Shown here: positions 41,637 through 50,991 of the stretch, piece by piece
How the letters are laid out: every line of letters begins with the position of its first letter
Numbering within the stretch: the stretch's first letter is position 1
Source of the DNA: JAGOUA01 sp964428975
GTDB lineage: Bacteria; Patescibacteriota; Patescibacteriia; 2-12-FULL-60-25
Assembly: GCA_964428975.1 (NCBI GenBank)
Contig: CAYSAI010000007.1
Coordinates: 1-62,361, forward strand
Length of the DNA: 62,361 bases
Reading direction: 5' to 3'
Notes under the pieces: generated by a model
Told to the model about the DNA's origin: nothing
What the model saw: only the letters and a program-made list of their open reading frames with translations
Databases searched by the model: none
Program-made: the position numbers and the translations under genes

Positions 41637-41936
41637 CTACGCTTCAACCGATTGCTTCGCAACTTTTTTTGCCTCTTTTTGCGCGGCGCGCTTTTCTGTT
41701 TTGACTTTTTTGCCACTTGCCACAACGATCGCGGCTTTTGCCTTCGTTTTATCGGTAAACTTCTCGATACGACGCGACGTGTCGATAAGCTTCTGCTGAC
41801 CTGTATAAAATGGATGGCATGAACTACACAGTTCGATGCGAAGATCTTCTTTGGTGGAACCGACGCTGAACACGTTTCCGCAAGCGCAGGTGGCTTTTGC
41901 GGTGGTGTAATACGTCGGATGGATGGAGGCTTTCAT
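41637..41936 (-). CDS. rpmE: 50S ribosomal protein L31 (zinc-binding type, long tail)
   Basis: 99 aa; the usual length is about 70. The core begins MKASIHPTYYTTAKATCACGNVFSVGST with the Cys-x-Cys pair, and CSSCHPFYTGQQKL supplies the second Cys pair, so it is the zinc-binding form. The extra ~30 residues are a Lys/Ala-rich basic tail (KAKAAIVVASGKKVKTEKR). It is monocistronic, with its own terminator. Confidence 0.96.
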   Translation of the reverse strand: MKASIHPTYYTTAKATCACGNVFSVGSTKEDLRIELCSSCHPFYTGQQKLIDTSRRIEKFTDKTKAKAAIVVASGKKVKTEKRAAQKEAKKVAKQSVEA

Positions 41937-41985
41937 AGTGGGGAAAGGGTAGCAAAAGACGCGTGGATTGGCAAGGAAGCAGCCT

Positions 41986-43104
41986 TCAAAGCGTCTTCCT
42001 CACCCATCCCCAATACCACTTCATCAACGGATTTCCGATACGAGAAAGCAACGGATTCTTGACGGATGGTTCCTGGAATCCTATTTCTGCGATGGAAAGC
42101 GCAAGAAAATCTCGCTCGTTCACACGACGGCCATCTTTTACGGCTTGACGACGACGCAGAATCCATCGCCAAAACGCCGGATCGAACCACTCTTTGAACA
42201 CCTTCCACTTCATATCGACCCAACCGCGTTTGATCGAAAAGAACCAAAGCGCGACCTCGAATACCAGAAACAATGGCGCAAGCAGAAAAAGCGTTCGCGC
42301 GCGATAGTAGATCCACACAAGCGCGTATCGGTTCCGTTCCATCCAATAGTAGTTCATTTTTGCTTTCGCGAATTCGTAGTAGTGATAGACGATCGACGAA
42401 GGTTCAAGCACCACTTTCCAGCCTCGCACGCGCGCGCGAAGCGAGAGATCCGTGTCTTCGTGATAGAGGAAGAACGTCTCATCAAAAAGCCCCCCGATAT
42501 CCTCGATCGCGAGCATCCGCACGAGCTCCCCCGCCCCTGAAGCGTACGCAATCGCGAGTTCCGGATTCTGGACACGTTCTTGCGCTTGATACGTCACAAA
42601 CTGTTCTCGCGTCCAATGATACCCTCGCGAAAAACCCACACCCAAGATATGCCAATCGTTTCCACACGAATTCAACCGCTCACGATCATGTCCCAAGAGC
42701 AACAGCGATTGTACGATGGCGATCTTAGGATCTGCCTCTGCGCGTTCGACGGCGCGCGTCAAAAAGTCCGGATCAACATCCGTGTCCTCGTTCAATAAAT
42801 ACACATAGTCGCATCCGAGACGCTTTGCTTCTTCGTATCCAAGGTTATTATTTCCAGCAAAACCGATCCATGCATCACGAAAAATGTAGGTTATGCGAGG
42901 AAGCGTTTTGTCAGACTTCGGCATCCACTCCGTATCAAACCACGGCTGCACAGGCGGTTTCTTACCTTTGGATTCAATACAGATCAGCTCAATACGATCA
43001 AACGGATAGTTCAGTTTTTCAAGCGATGTCAAACACCGAGGAATATCGATTTCCCAGTTTGGTGTTGGATACGTGAGATAGAGAATGCCGATTTTTGGAA
43101 GCAT
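41986..43104 (-). CDS. GT2 glycosyltransferase with C-terminal membrane/helical region
   Basis: 372 aa from ATG 43104 (MLPKIGILYLTYPTPNWEIDIPRCL); the frame upstream is antisense noise. GT-A features: FAGNNNLGYEEAKRLGCDYVYLLNEDTDVDPDFL (DxD-like), GAGELVRMLAIEDIGGLFDETFFLYHEDTDLSLRARVRGW (the ED acid/base region). Near residue 270 is one hydrophobic segment (RTLFLLAPLFLVFEVALWFF). It follows the next GT2 gene by 4 bases, in a run of three minus-strand glycosyltransferases. Confidence 0.9.
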   Translation of the reverse strand: MLPKIGILYLTYPTPNWEIDIPRCLTSLEKLNYPFDRIELICIESKGKKPPVQPWFDTEWMPKSDKTLPRITYIFRDAWIGFAGNNNLGYEEAKRLGCDYVYLLNEDTDVDPDFLTRAVERAEADPKIAIVQSLLLLGHDRERLNSCGNDWHILGVGFSRGYHWTREQFVTYQAQERVQNPELAIAYASGAGELVRMLAIEDIGGLFDETFFLYHEDTDLSLRARVRGWKVVLEPSSIVYHYYEFAKAKMNYYWMERNRYALVWIYYRARTLFLLAPLFLVFEVALWFFSIKRGWVDMKWKVFKEWFDPAFWRWILRRRQAVKDGRRVNERDFLALSIAEIGFQEPSVKNPLLSRIGNPLMKWYWGWVRKTL

Positions 43105-43108
43105 ATCG

Positions 43109-44065
43109 TTAGAGGATAAAGCGCTGATGATAGATCTTCCGCGACGCATGAAGCGATGCACGGTCGCGTAGAATTTCTCGAAGCGCGCGCCACAACAGAT
43201 GCGGAGACAGTGCGAGCAGCGCGATACGTCCAAGCTCTGCCACGAACGTTCGTGTATGCGAACGAACGTCGCCCTCCAACGTTCCATGAAGCATATAAAT
43301 CTTCCACTGATTGACCGCGCTTGATACACGCACGATGGACGAACGCTTGAACTCATCGCGCACACGTGCCACGAATCCATGCGATCCAACCGCACGCCCA
43401 TGCCCCGCCATCGCTTGCGGAACGAGCCACGCCTCTTCCCCTGCACGATGCAGACGAAACGCAAGCTCGACATCCTCTTTATAGAGAAAAAACCGACTAT
43501 CGAGAAATGCTCCGTGCGTAGGAGCGGCTTTCTCTAAAGACGTACGTCGATAGACGGGGCCCGCACCTGACACGCCAAAGACGCGACGCGGTTCTGCCGT
43601 ACCAATGTGCTGCGTACCTGCTCCGGCATCGCGAATATCTCCTATCCCACGTCGATCAAGCCCGAGAGAATCTACTGTTCCATCACGCACACCGTCTCGT
43701 TCACGAAGTAACACTCCTTGACACGAACCGGCATCCGGATGCGTTTCGAGCCATGTAAGAAGCGTTTGGTAGTACCCAGGATCAGGCACCAAATCCGGAT
43801 TCACAAGCGCGACCGCGTCCGCCTGATGTTGTTCAAAAAGCGCGTTGTGTCCACCCGCAAACCCCGTATTTAGCCCTGCTTCAAACACATGCGGCACGTC
43901 TGATGCACGTAAAAGCTCGTGTATGCGCGCTTGTTCTTCGCTCGATTCAGAATGATCGCGTACGTAGAGCGTCCATCCTTGGATCGTTTGGTTTTTGAGA
44001 GCTGTAAGCAACGCAGGAAGAAAGCGCGCGCTTTTATACGTGATGAGTTGAAGAGCGAGCGTCAT
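43109..44065 (-). CDS. GT2 (rhamnosyltransferase-like) glycosyltransferase
   Basis: 318 aa from ATG 44065, overlapping the upstream GT2 stop by ATGA. Family pattern: LQLITYKSARFLPALLTALKNQ, NTGFAGGHNALFEQHQADAVALVNPDLVPDPGY, and the late RRVFGVSGAGPVYRR...DSRFFLYKEDVELAFRLHRAG. This NTGFAGGHN/NPD arrangement is common in enzymes adding rhamnose, which fits the rml genes 1 kb away. Cytoplasmic or peripheral membrane. Confidence 0.9.
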   Translation of the reverse strand: MTLALQLITYKSARFLPALLTALKNQTIQGWTLYVRDHSESSEEQARIHELLRASDVPHVFEAGLNTGFAGGHNALFEQHQADAVALVNPDLVPDPGYYQTLLTWLETHPDAGSCQGVLLRERDGVRDGTVDSLGLDRRGIGDIRDAGAGTQHIGTAEPRRVFGVSGAGPVYRRTSLEKAAPTHGAFLDSRFFLYKEDVELAFRLHRAGEEAWLVPQAMAGHGRAVGSHGFVARVRDEFKRSSIVRVSSAVNQWKIYMLHGTLEGDVRSHTRTFVAELGRIALLALSPHLLWRALREILRDRASLHASRKIYHQRFIL

Positions 44066-44910
44066 ACGCGAAAACGATCTATACACCACATAACGCCTAA
44101 CACAGGAATGCGAACCATACGAAGGAGTAGGCTCTGCCACCATGGTTCCCACGTCGTGAAATACGTGACCATCGAACGCGAAAAGTGGTTCTGTTTCCAA
44201 AAGAGTTTTTGTTTCGCAAAGCTTTTTCCTACGGCATCGTGCGCGATGATCGAAGGCGCGTGCAACACAGAAAACCCAGCAAGATGTGCTCGTCTGCAAT
44301 AATCCACCTCTTCAAACCAGATAAAGTATCTCTCATCAAGCCCTCCAAGCACGCGACGAGCGCGCTCTGGAAGAAGAAAGAACGAGCCGCGTACCGAATC
44401 CACCGCTTGTTCCTTCGTGAGATCAAGATCGTTCGCAAGATAGCGCGCCATCACGCGTGGCACGAACCGTGTACATTTTAAAAGAACGGCGAGCTGCGAA
44501 AGAACTGTTGGGAACCGTCGCACCGAGCGCAAAGGCGTGCCGTTTTCCGTGAGAAGCAGCCCGCTCACGACGCCCGCTTCGGGATGTGCGTCCGCATACG
44601 CTATCGCTCGCACGAGCGTTTCTGGTTCCACGCGCATGTCCGGATTGAGGAGAAGCACGTGTTTTGCCGAGATACGTGCGATCGCCTGATTATTCGCGTG
44701 CGCAAAACCAAGATTTTCTGTGTTAGCGATCACCTCAACCCATGGAAATTCCTCGCGAAGCATCGAAACCGTTCCGTCATGCGAGGCGTTATCGACAACG
44801 ATGACTTTTGCCGAAAATTCCCCAACGCTCGCTTTCAACGAGCGCAAGTTTTCGCGAAGTAAATCCGCCACATTCCAACTCACAATCACGATCAACAGAT
44901 CCACCCGCAT
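44062..44910 (-). CDS. GT2 (rhamnosyltransferase-like) glycosyltransferase, first of the operon
   Basis: 282 aa from ATG 44910 (MRVDLLIVIVSWNVADLLRENL); upstream in-frame codons lie in the intergenic region. Features: VIVVDNASHDGT, ENLGFAHANNQAI, VLLLNPDMRVEP, GSFFLLPERARRVLGGLDERYFIWFEEVDYCRRAHLAGF. It is divergent from rmlB (about 140-base gap), so glycan-precursor synthesis and transfer are controlled side by side. Confidence 0.9.
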   Translation of the reverse strand: MRVDLLIVIVSWNVADLLRENLRSLKASVGEFSAKVIVVDNASHDGTVSMLREEFPWVEVIANTENLGFAHANNQAIARISAKHVLLLNPDMRVEPETLVRAIAYADAHPEAGVVSGLLLTENGTPLRSVRRFPTVLSQLAVLLKCTRFVPRVMARYLANDLDLTKEQAVDSVRGSFFLLPERARRVLGGLDERYFIWFEEVDYCRRAHLAGFSVLHAPSIIAHDAVGKSFAKQKLFWKQNHFSRSMVTYFTTWEPWWQSLLLRMVRIPVLGVMWCIDRFRV

Positions 44911-44971
44911 GCCCACAGGAGCCAGAATCACCCACCGAGGCTCGCCCCTTGACAGAACCCCCGTATTTTGG

Positions 44972-45000
44972 TTGTTCAGCGCGTTTTCTGGTGCTAGGCT
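44972..45000 (+). promoter_or_regulatory. Candidate promoter of rmlB
   Basis: -35 TTGTTC (44972-44977), a 17-base spacer ending in TGC, -10 TAGGCT (44995-45000): an extended -10 type. It lies about 50 bases before ATG 45051. Confidence 0.55.
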
Positions 45001-45050
45001 CGACATATCTTGGTGTAGCCTAGAACTCCTCCAACCTATCGTCAAACCCT

Positions 45051-46034
45051 ATGCATCTTCTTCTTACCGGTGGCTGTGGCTTCATTGGAAGCAACTTCAT
45101 CCGCTATTGGCGTACGCACCATCCGCACGATCAGCTCACGAACCTCGATGCACTGACGTACGCAGGAACTCTCACCAATCTGGCGGATATTCCCACGAAC
45201 GACAGCTCCTATCGCTTCATCCACGGCGATATTCTCGATGCAAAGGTGGTGCATGAGGCGTTTGAAGGCATAGACGTGGTCGTGCATTTCGCGGCGGAAT
45301 CCCACGTCGATCGTTCGATCGAGAAATCCCGCGTTTTCCTTGAAACGAACGTACTTGGCACACATACGCTCCTCGAAGAGCTGCGACAGCGAAAAGGCCA
45401 GATTTGGCGATTCCACCATATTTCCACGGACGAGGTGTTCGGCTCTCTTCCTCTTGAAGGGCACGCGCATTTTGATGAAACAACCGCCTATGCGCCACGA
45501 AGCCCCTATTCCGCATCGAAAGCCGCGTCCGACCATCTGTGCCGCGCCTATATCGCGACGCACAAACTCCCCATCACGATCAGCAACTGCTCGAATAACT
45601 ACGGTCCGTATCACTTTCCAGAGAAATTTATCCCGCTTGCCATCACGAACCTCCTTCAAGGAAAACCCATTCCCGTCTATGGAACAGGCGAAAATGTGCG
45701 CGATTGGCTTCATGTGGACGACCATTGCCGCGCCATCGATGCAATTTTGCGAGGTGGACGAGCAGGTGAAACGTACGCCGTGGGAGGCGATGCGGAGTGG
45801 AGCAACATCAACGTGGCGAGAGCACTCTTGAAAACGTTCAACATCACAGAAGAACAAGGCCTGCGCTTCGTCGAAGATCGTAAAGGGCATGACCTTCGTT
45901 ATGCGATTGATTCACGCAAGCTCAGGCAGGAACTTGATTGGCAGCCCACCATTTCTTTCGAAACAGGCCTTCTTCAAACGATCGACTGGTATAAAACGCA
46001 TGAAGATTGGTGGAAACCGCTCTTAACGAAATAA
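45051..46034 (+). CDS. rmlB: dTDP-glucose 4,6-dehydratase
   Basis: 327 aa, an extended short-chain dehydrogenase. NAD-binding GGCGFIGSNF at the N-terminus, HFAAESHVDRSI, the HHISTDEVFGSL Thr-Asp-Glu catalytic set, and YSASKAASD with the Tyr/Lys pair. RDWLHVDDHCRAI and the C-terminal half are those of RmlB. It makes dTDP-4-keto-6-deoxyglucose, the second step of dTDP-rhamnose synthesis. It lies 6 bases before the RmlD-RmlA fusion. Confidence 0.96.
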   Translation: MHLLLTGGCGFIGSNFIRYWRTHHPHDQLTNLDALTYAGTLTNLADIPTNDSSYRFIHGDILDAKVVHEAFEGIDVVVHFAAESHVDRSIEKSRVFLETNVLGTHTLLEELRQRKGQIWRFHHISTDEVFGSLPLEGHAHFDETTAYAPRSPYSASKAASDHLCRAYIATHKLPITISNCSNNYGPYHFPEKFIPLAITNLLQGKPIPVYGTGENVRDWLHVDDHCRAIDAILRGGRAGETYAVGGDAEWSNINVARALLKTFNITEEQGLRFVEDRKGHDLRYAIDSRKLRQELDWQPTISFETGLLQTIDWYKTHEDWWKPLLTK

Positions 46035-46040
46035 CACCCT

Positions 46041-47648
46041 ATGAAAATCCTCATTTTTGGAAAAGGATGGATAGGCACGCGCATGAGCGAAACATGGTCA
46101 AATGAAGCAGTCCTGTCATCTGTACGTATTGAAAACAAAGAGGCCGTGCTCGTAGAGATCAAAAAACACGCTCCTGATGCGGTGGTGAACGCCGCAGGAA
46201 AAGCAGGAACACCCAACGTGGATTGGTGCGAAAGCCATCCTCTCGAAACCATGCGTTCAAACACGATTGGTGCGCTTCTCCTGGCGGATGCGTGTCAAGA
46301 AACGGGTACGTATCTGCTGCATCTTGGAACGGGATGCATCTACTACGGTGAAGCGCCTCATGGTGAACCGTGGAAAGAGGATGATTTTGCGAATCCAGAA
46401 GCGCTCTACACACGAAGCAAGTACGCGGCGGATCTTCTTCTCGAACGTCTTCCAAACGTTTCGATCGTTCGTCTTCGCATGCCGATCGACTACATTCCTT
46501 CTTCGAAAAATCTCATTGATAAGCTCGTACGCTATCCAAAAGTGATTGACGTGGAAAATAGCGCGACGGTTCTCGAAGACCTGATTTCCGTCTGTCATCA
46601 GCTGATCGAAAAACGCGGCACGGGCGTGTTTCACGTCGTGAATCCAGGCATTTTGCGTCATCGCGATCTTCTTGGTCTCTATAAAACGCACGTAGATGCG
46701 AACCACTCATGCGAATGGATCAACGAAACGGATCTTGTAAAGCAAGGCCTCGCCGTACGCAAACGCTCGAATAACGTGATGCAATCACCACGTCTTGCGG
46801 AGCTCGGAATCACGATTCGCCCGATGCAAGAAGCGCTCGAAGATACGATGAAAAAATACGCTGTTCTGAAAAATGCCCAAAAACTCGAAGGAACATGGAA
46901 CTTCCACCTCGCTCCTCTCAAACAAGAGATGAAGGGCGTTATCACCGCCGGCGGCAAAGGAACGCGCCTGCTTCCTCTGACGAGTATCACGAACAAGCAT
47001 TTGTTGCCGATTTTCAATCAACCCATGATTCTCTATCCGCTCCAAACGCTCGTACGCGCCGGTATTCGAGATATCATGATCGTGATGGGTCCAGATTATG
47101 CGCACCAATTCATCAAACTTCTTGGGTCAGGAGCTGCGTATAACTGCCGTATTTCCTATCGTATTCAAGACGAATCGGGAGGAATTGCGCAGGCACTCAG
47201 CTTCGCGGAAGAGTTCGTGGGCGGACATCCGTGCTTCACTATTTTGGGCGATAATATTTTCGAAGACGATTTTGCGCATGATGTACAAACGTTTCGAGGA
47301 GGGGCAAAAACGTTCTATCAAGCGGTGGACCACGCCGAGCAATATGGGGTGATCGAGCTCGATGCAACAAAAACACGCGTACTTTCCATTGAAGAAAAAC
47401 CGAAACAACCAAAATCATCCTATGCGCAGCTTGGGGCGTATATCTATGATGCACGGGTGTTTGATGTGATTCGTGGACTCAAACCCTCCGCACGTGGAGA
47501 GCTTGAAATCGCCGAAGTGAATGCCACCTACCTCGCTCAAGAGAAACTCACCGCGCGTGAAATCACGGGCAAGTGGTTTGACGCAGGTACGTTTCGCGAT
47601 ATGCATCTCGCGAGCGAGTATTTCTCACAAAAACACAAAGATTCCTGA
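46041..47648 (+). CDS. Fusion: RmlD-like reductase/epimerase plus RmlA-like nucleotidyltransferase
   Basis: 535 aa in one uninterrupted frame. Residues 1-~285 are an SDR of the RmlD/epimerase type (ILIFGKGWIGTRMSE, VVNAAGKAGTPNVDWCE, GTGCIYYGEAP, YTRSKYAADLLLERL with Tyr/Lys). Residues ~297-535 are a sugar-phosphate nucleotidyltransferase (MKGVITAGGKGTRLLPLT, KHLLPIFNQPMILYPLQ, ILGDNIFEDDF, GKWFDAGTFRDMHLAS). The first and later steps of dTDP-sugar synthesis are thus joined in one chain beside rmlB. ATG 46929 at the junction could also start the second domain alone. No RmlC epimerase is present in the window. Confidence 0.9.
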   Translation: MKILIFGKGWIGTRMSETWSNEAVLSSVRIENKEAVLVEIKKHAPDAVVNAAGKAGTPNVDWCESHPLETMRSNTIGALLLADACQETGTYLLHLGTGCIYYGEAPHGEPWKEDDFANPEALYTRSKYAADLLLERLPNVSIVRLRMPIDYIPSSKNLIDKLVRYPKVIDVENSATVLEDLISVCHQLIEKRGTGVFHVVNPGILRHRDLLGLYKTHVDANHSCEWINETDLVKQGLAVRKRSNNVMQSPRLAELGITIRPMQEALEDTMKKYAVLKNAQKLEGTWNFHLAPLKQEMKGVITAGGKGTRLLPLTSITNKHLLPIFNQPMILYPLQTLVRAGIRDIMIVMGPDYAHQFIKLLGSGAAYNCRISYRIQDESGGIAQALSFAEEFVGGHPCFTILGDNIFEDDFAHDVQTFRGGAKTFYQAVDHAEQYGVIELDATKTRVLSIEEKPKQPKSSYAQLGAYIYDARVFDVIRGLKPSARGELEIAEVNATYLAQEKLTAREITGKWFDAGTFRDMHLASEYFSQKHKDS

Positions 47649-47656
47649 AACATTCT

Positions 47657-48472
47657 TTACACAATTCCAAAACGCCAAAAATAGAGGCATGCGCTTTTGA
47701 TATGCTCACGTATGGCGCGTTTGCGGAAGAGATCGAGCCATGACGTTATTTGCGAAAGTTTTCCGTACGCATGTTCAAGCGTAAGAAATGGCAGATATGC
47801 AAGCAAAAACCCCGCTTCGCGCGCGCGACGACAAAAGTCCTCATCTTCGAAATAGAGAAAATACCGCTCATCGAGACCGTTGAGAGCCAGCGCCGCTTCT
47901 CGACGAATACAGAGCGCTGCTCCAAGCAGCCATTCAACCTCCACGTAGTCGTCGTGCGTTTTGAGGGCGAATGATTCAAAGCGCGCAAGATGTTTCTTGC
48001 CCCAAGCGGTTCTTCCAAGCGGTGTACGTCGTAAAAAAGGGGTGAGAAGATCGTGATAGCGAAACGCAGACGCTTGTGGTGAACCATCCGGATAGACGAG
48101 CGCAGGCCCAGAAATCGCGACCTCCGGATGCGCATCCATCCACGCAATCCATCGATCGATCATACCCGTTGTGACGCGCGTGTCAGGATTGAGAAGAAGA
48201 TAGTATCGCCCGTGCGCCAGCTCCATTCCGCGATTATTTCCAGCTCCAAAACCACCATTTTCCGCCCACGCATAGTGTACCCAAGGAAATCGCTCCGCGA
48301 GACGCTCTCGCGTGCGATCAGGCGAGTTATTTTCGATCACGATCATCTCATATGTATGGATGGGCGGGGCAATTTCGATGCTTTCTAAAAGCTTTTCAAG
48401 CCTTGCAAGCGTACGAAAATTTACCGTGATACACGAAACATCTAAGCTCGCTGGAACAGAAGCGCGAATCAT
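47657..48472 (-). CDS. GT2 (rhamnosyltransferase-like) glycosyltransferase
   Basis: 271 aa. SCITVNFRTLARLEKLLESI, VIENNSPDRTRER, WAENGGFGAGNNRGMELAHGRYYLLLNPDTRVT, and LGAALCIRREAALALNGLDERYFLYFEDEDFCRRAREAGF define the family. The gene is convergent with the rmlDA fusion (8-base gap). It probably extends the same rhamnose-containing glycan. Confidence 0.9.
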   Translation of the reverse strand: MIRASVPASLDVSCITVNFRTLARLEKLLESIEIAPPIHTYEMIVIENNSPDRTRERLAERFPWVHYAWAENGGFGAGNNRGMELAHGRYYLLLNPDTRVTTGMIDRWIAWMDAHPEVAISGPALVYPDGSPQASAFRYHDLLTPFLRRTPLGRTAWGKKHLARFESFALKTHDDYVEVEWLLGAALCIRREAALALNGLDERYFLYFEDEDFCRRAREAGFLLAYLPFLTLEHAYGKLSQITSWLDLFRKRAIREHIKSACLYFWRFGIV

Positions 48473-48514
48473 ATACGCAGAGCTTACGCAAAAAGCTCTT
48501 CGTAAAGCAAGATG

Positions 48515-50203
48515 TTAGGCGGCTAAATCTTGTTGTTCTCCTGTATTTTTGTTAAAATAGCCACTTATCTTTCGTAAGCGATCCTGCGCACGATTACCAG
48601 TATGAGTTATTTCTTCGGCTAATGCATCAATTTGTTGCATAAGAAGCGCTTGTCGTTCCAAAGAAGCTTCAAGACTCGTTTCCAGCGCCTTTCTCTTCTG
48701 AAGATTATCGCTATTCTCGATAAGTCTTGTAATTTGGCGAATACGTCGATCTTCTAGAGCTAAGTCTACCCTTAATGTATTTTGTCTTTCAGATGGATCA
48801 GAAGAAACAGCCGATATTTCCTCATTTGATGACGTTGGCTGATCTGTCTCAAATCCTCTTGTTTCTCGGAAGGGCGATGGTTGCGCCCGCTGCTCCATAG
48901 ATCGAGTACCATAAGCGGTGCTTAATCCATATAAACGCTCGCTTACCTGTTTCGAAAGAGCCACACGAATTTTTTCATTTGCTTGTTTTTCCTTATCCAA
49001 ACCATACATGGAGTCGCTTAATCGTTGACGGTCTTCTTGCATTTCGTCAAGAGAAGCCTGAACAGCATCTCTCTCTTTTTCATCCTCTTCAATTCCTTTC
49101 GTATGCTTGTCCATTTGCTCCGCAAGATCGTCTATCTCCTCCATAAGAGGCACTGACTCCGCTTGATGTAGATCACTCTTATGGAGCTGATTTTTTAGAT
49201 AATCCAACTGATACCCGTCATTCGATAAGCTACTTTCTCTATATAGTATATCATCATTCATGAATGAAAGTCTTTCCTGTAGTGCATCAATCTGTTCCAT
49301 TTTCGCACGCAAGAATTCGCTCGTACGCTCTTCGTCTTCTAAAATGCGAGTTCCTTCAAGACGAGCTTTTTCAAGCTGTTCCTCAACAGAAACAGGCTCT
49401 TCTGCTTCTCTAGAAGAATTTCGTTCCTGAATAGGCGCCTCAAGAGGACGCCCCAACACCCCTTCGGGACCTTGATCTGGGATAGTATCTCTACGCGCCT
49501 GCCTTAATACTACCCGATCAGGCGCTACTGGTTGAGCTGCCTCAAATCCTTGTGTCTCTCCGATGAATGACGGTTGCGATCGTTGCTTCATATGGGGACC
49601 GCTATAAGCAGTGCTTAATCCCTCTAAACGATCACTTATCTGCTTCGAAAGACCGTCGCATGTCTTTTTATTCTCTTGTTGTATGTAATCCACCAAACGC
49701 ACGTGTTCGTTTAACTTTTGGAGGTCTTCTTCCATTCCCTCAAGAGATACTTCAAGATCGTCTCTCTCTTGATACTCATCTTGAATTTCTTCCGTGTAAT
49801 CCTGTATTCGCTTTGAGAGCGCTTGTATCCCATCCATATAAAACTCGTGTCTCCTTAATCCATCAGTGCCCGGAAGAACCTCGTTTAAACGTGAAGGTGT
49901 GCTATTGAGCGCCTGCGCTCTTAGAGTTTCCAACTGTTCTCTGTAATCAGATAGGTAGCTTTCTCTTTTTTGTAATTTAGCAGTTATATCTGAAATTCTT
50001 TCTTTCGTTTTATCCATTTGCGCAACTTTCGCGCGCAAGAACACGCTTACATGCTCTTCTTTTATGAGAATACGCTCTCCTTCAAGACGAGCTTTTTCAA
50101 GCTGATCTTCAAGAGGAGCAGGTTCCCGTATTTTTCTATAAGGATTTTCTTGCCCTGCAAGTTCTGTTTCTGAACCAACCGTTTGTCTTTTTTCAAAGTT
50201 CAT
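48515..50203 (-). CDS. Large modular coiled-coil protein with internal duplication (562 aa)
   Basis: Two related modules: residues ~30-225 (EDQLEKARLEGERILIKEE..FLRAKVAQMDKTKERISD) and ~270-460 (EEQLEKARLEGTRILEDEE..FLRAKMEQIDALQERLSF). Each ends with SKQ-x-S-[DE]-RL-x-GLSTAY followed by a linker with QPSF or QPSPF and GFE-x-x-QP. The last ~100 residues are another coiled coil ending GEQQDLAA. There is no signal peptide or membrane helix. AT-rich codons stand out from its neighbours. The next gene on the same strand encodes a shorter paralogue. It may be a cytoskeletal, effector or structural protein; function unknown. Confidence 0.75.
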   Translation of the reverse strand: MNFEKRQTVGSETELAGQENPYRKIREPAPLEDQLEKARLEGERILIKEEHVSVFLRAKVAQMDKTKERISDITAKLQKRESYLSDYREQLETLRAQALNSTPSRLNEVLPGTDGLRRHEFYMDGIQALSKRIQDYTEEIQDEYQERDDLEVSLEGMEEDLQKLNEHVRLVDYIQQENKKTCDGLSKQISDRLEGLSTAYSGPHMKQRSQPSFIGETQGFEAAQPVAPDRVVLRQARRDTIPDQGPEGVLGRPLEAPIQERNSSREAEEPVSVEEQLEKARLEGTRILEDEERTSEFLRAKMEQIDALQERLSFMNDDILYRESSLSNDGYQLDYLKNQLHKSDLHQAESVPLMEEIDDLAEQMDKHTKGIEEDEKERDAVQASLDEMQEDRQRLSDSMYGLDKEKQANEKIRVALSKQVSERLYGLSTAYGTRSMEQRAQPSPFRETRGFETDQPTSSNEEISAVSSDPSERQNTLRVDLALEDRRIRQITRLIENSDNLQKRKALETSLEASLERQALLMQQIDALAEEITHTGNRAQDRLRKISGYFNKNTGEQQDLAA

Positions 50204-50271
50204 ACATCATGTGAGGATTAAATGTTTTTTATAGTCGTACACCTTTCTTTTTCTGTAGATTCATGCTTCTT

Positions 50272-50928
50272 CTAAGCGGCTATATCTTGTTGTTCTAAGT
50301 AATGATTTTTCAGAGCATGTAAAAGCTCTGTGCGATTCTCTGTAGCCGCTGCACGCTGTTCTTCGTTCTCTTTTTTTAGACCATCTAACATAGTCATTTG
50401 TTCAGAGAGCCATGCTCGTTCTCCCTCTGCTTTTTTAAGCAATTCTTGTTCCTTAGCAATTATTACAAGATATGCCTCAATGTTTTCCGTTATCTCCTCC
50501 ATAACAAACGATCGATGCACTAAGGCAGGATCATCGACTTTACTCTCTATTTGCTCAAGTTGTGTTAGTGCATCATTTTCTTGTTGCACTATCTCATCCA
50601 ATGCTTGTATCTTTTTCTTTAAGCCCTCAATCTGCGCTACCTTCGCAACCAACAAACTTCTTGTACGCTCTTCCACCCGCATCATATCTGTATATTCTTC
50701 AGAGAGACTCTTTTTTCCTTCATCCCGAGGCTTCTCTGCACGAACAAAAGCTTCAGGACGAGTGCCTGTTAGCTCTTTCGAACTCGGCATGGGTGCCGAA
50801 ATTCGCCTATTTCTTTCCGCGGCTTCTTCTGGAGTTTCTCGGGCGCTTGGAAACATGCTCCTACCTTCAAACGGATCTTGTGCTCCTTTTCCAAATACCC
50901 CCGCTGGCCTTGGTCGTTCAAATTTCAT
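50272..50928 (-). CDS. Short paralogue of the modular coiled-coil protein (218 aa)
   Basis: ATG 50928 (MKFERPRPAGVFGKGAQDPF) matches the beginning of the bigger protein (MNFEKRQ). It has one module (YTDMMRVEERTRSLLVAKVAQIEGLKKKIQALDE), paralogous to the two modules of the neighbour, and ends LEQQDIAA, almost the same tail as the neighbour's GEQQDLAA. The shared C-terminal octapeptide in two otherwise diverged proteins suggests a recognition or processing signal. Codon use is AT-rich as in the neighbour. Confidence 0.75.
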   Translation of the reverse strand: MKFERPRPAGVFGKGAQDPFEGRSMFPSARETPEEAAERNRRISAPMPSSKELTGTRPEAFVRAEKPRDEGKKSLSEEYTDMMRVEERTRSLLVAKVAQIEGLKKKIQALDEIVQQENDALTQLEQIESKVDDPALVHRSFVMEEITENIEAYLVIIAKEQELLKKAEGERAWLSEQMTMLDGLKKENEEQRAAATENRTELLHALKNHYLEQQDIAA

Positions 50929-50991
50929 AGGTGGGGAAAATAAGATTCCCTCCCATTGTAGCACAGGTGTGATTTTCGCTATACTCTCTCC

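Noticed and set aside
48515..50928. The two coiled-coil genes as one gene split by a frameshift
   Set aside because: Each has its own start (MNFEK / MKFER) and an intact, near-identical C-terminal tail, so they are paralogues.
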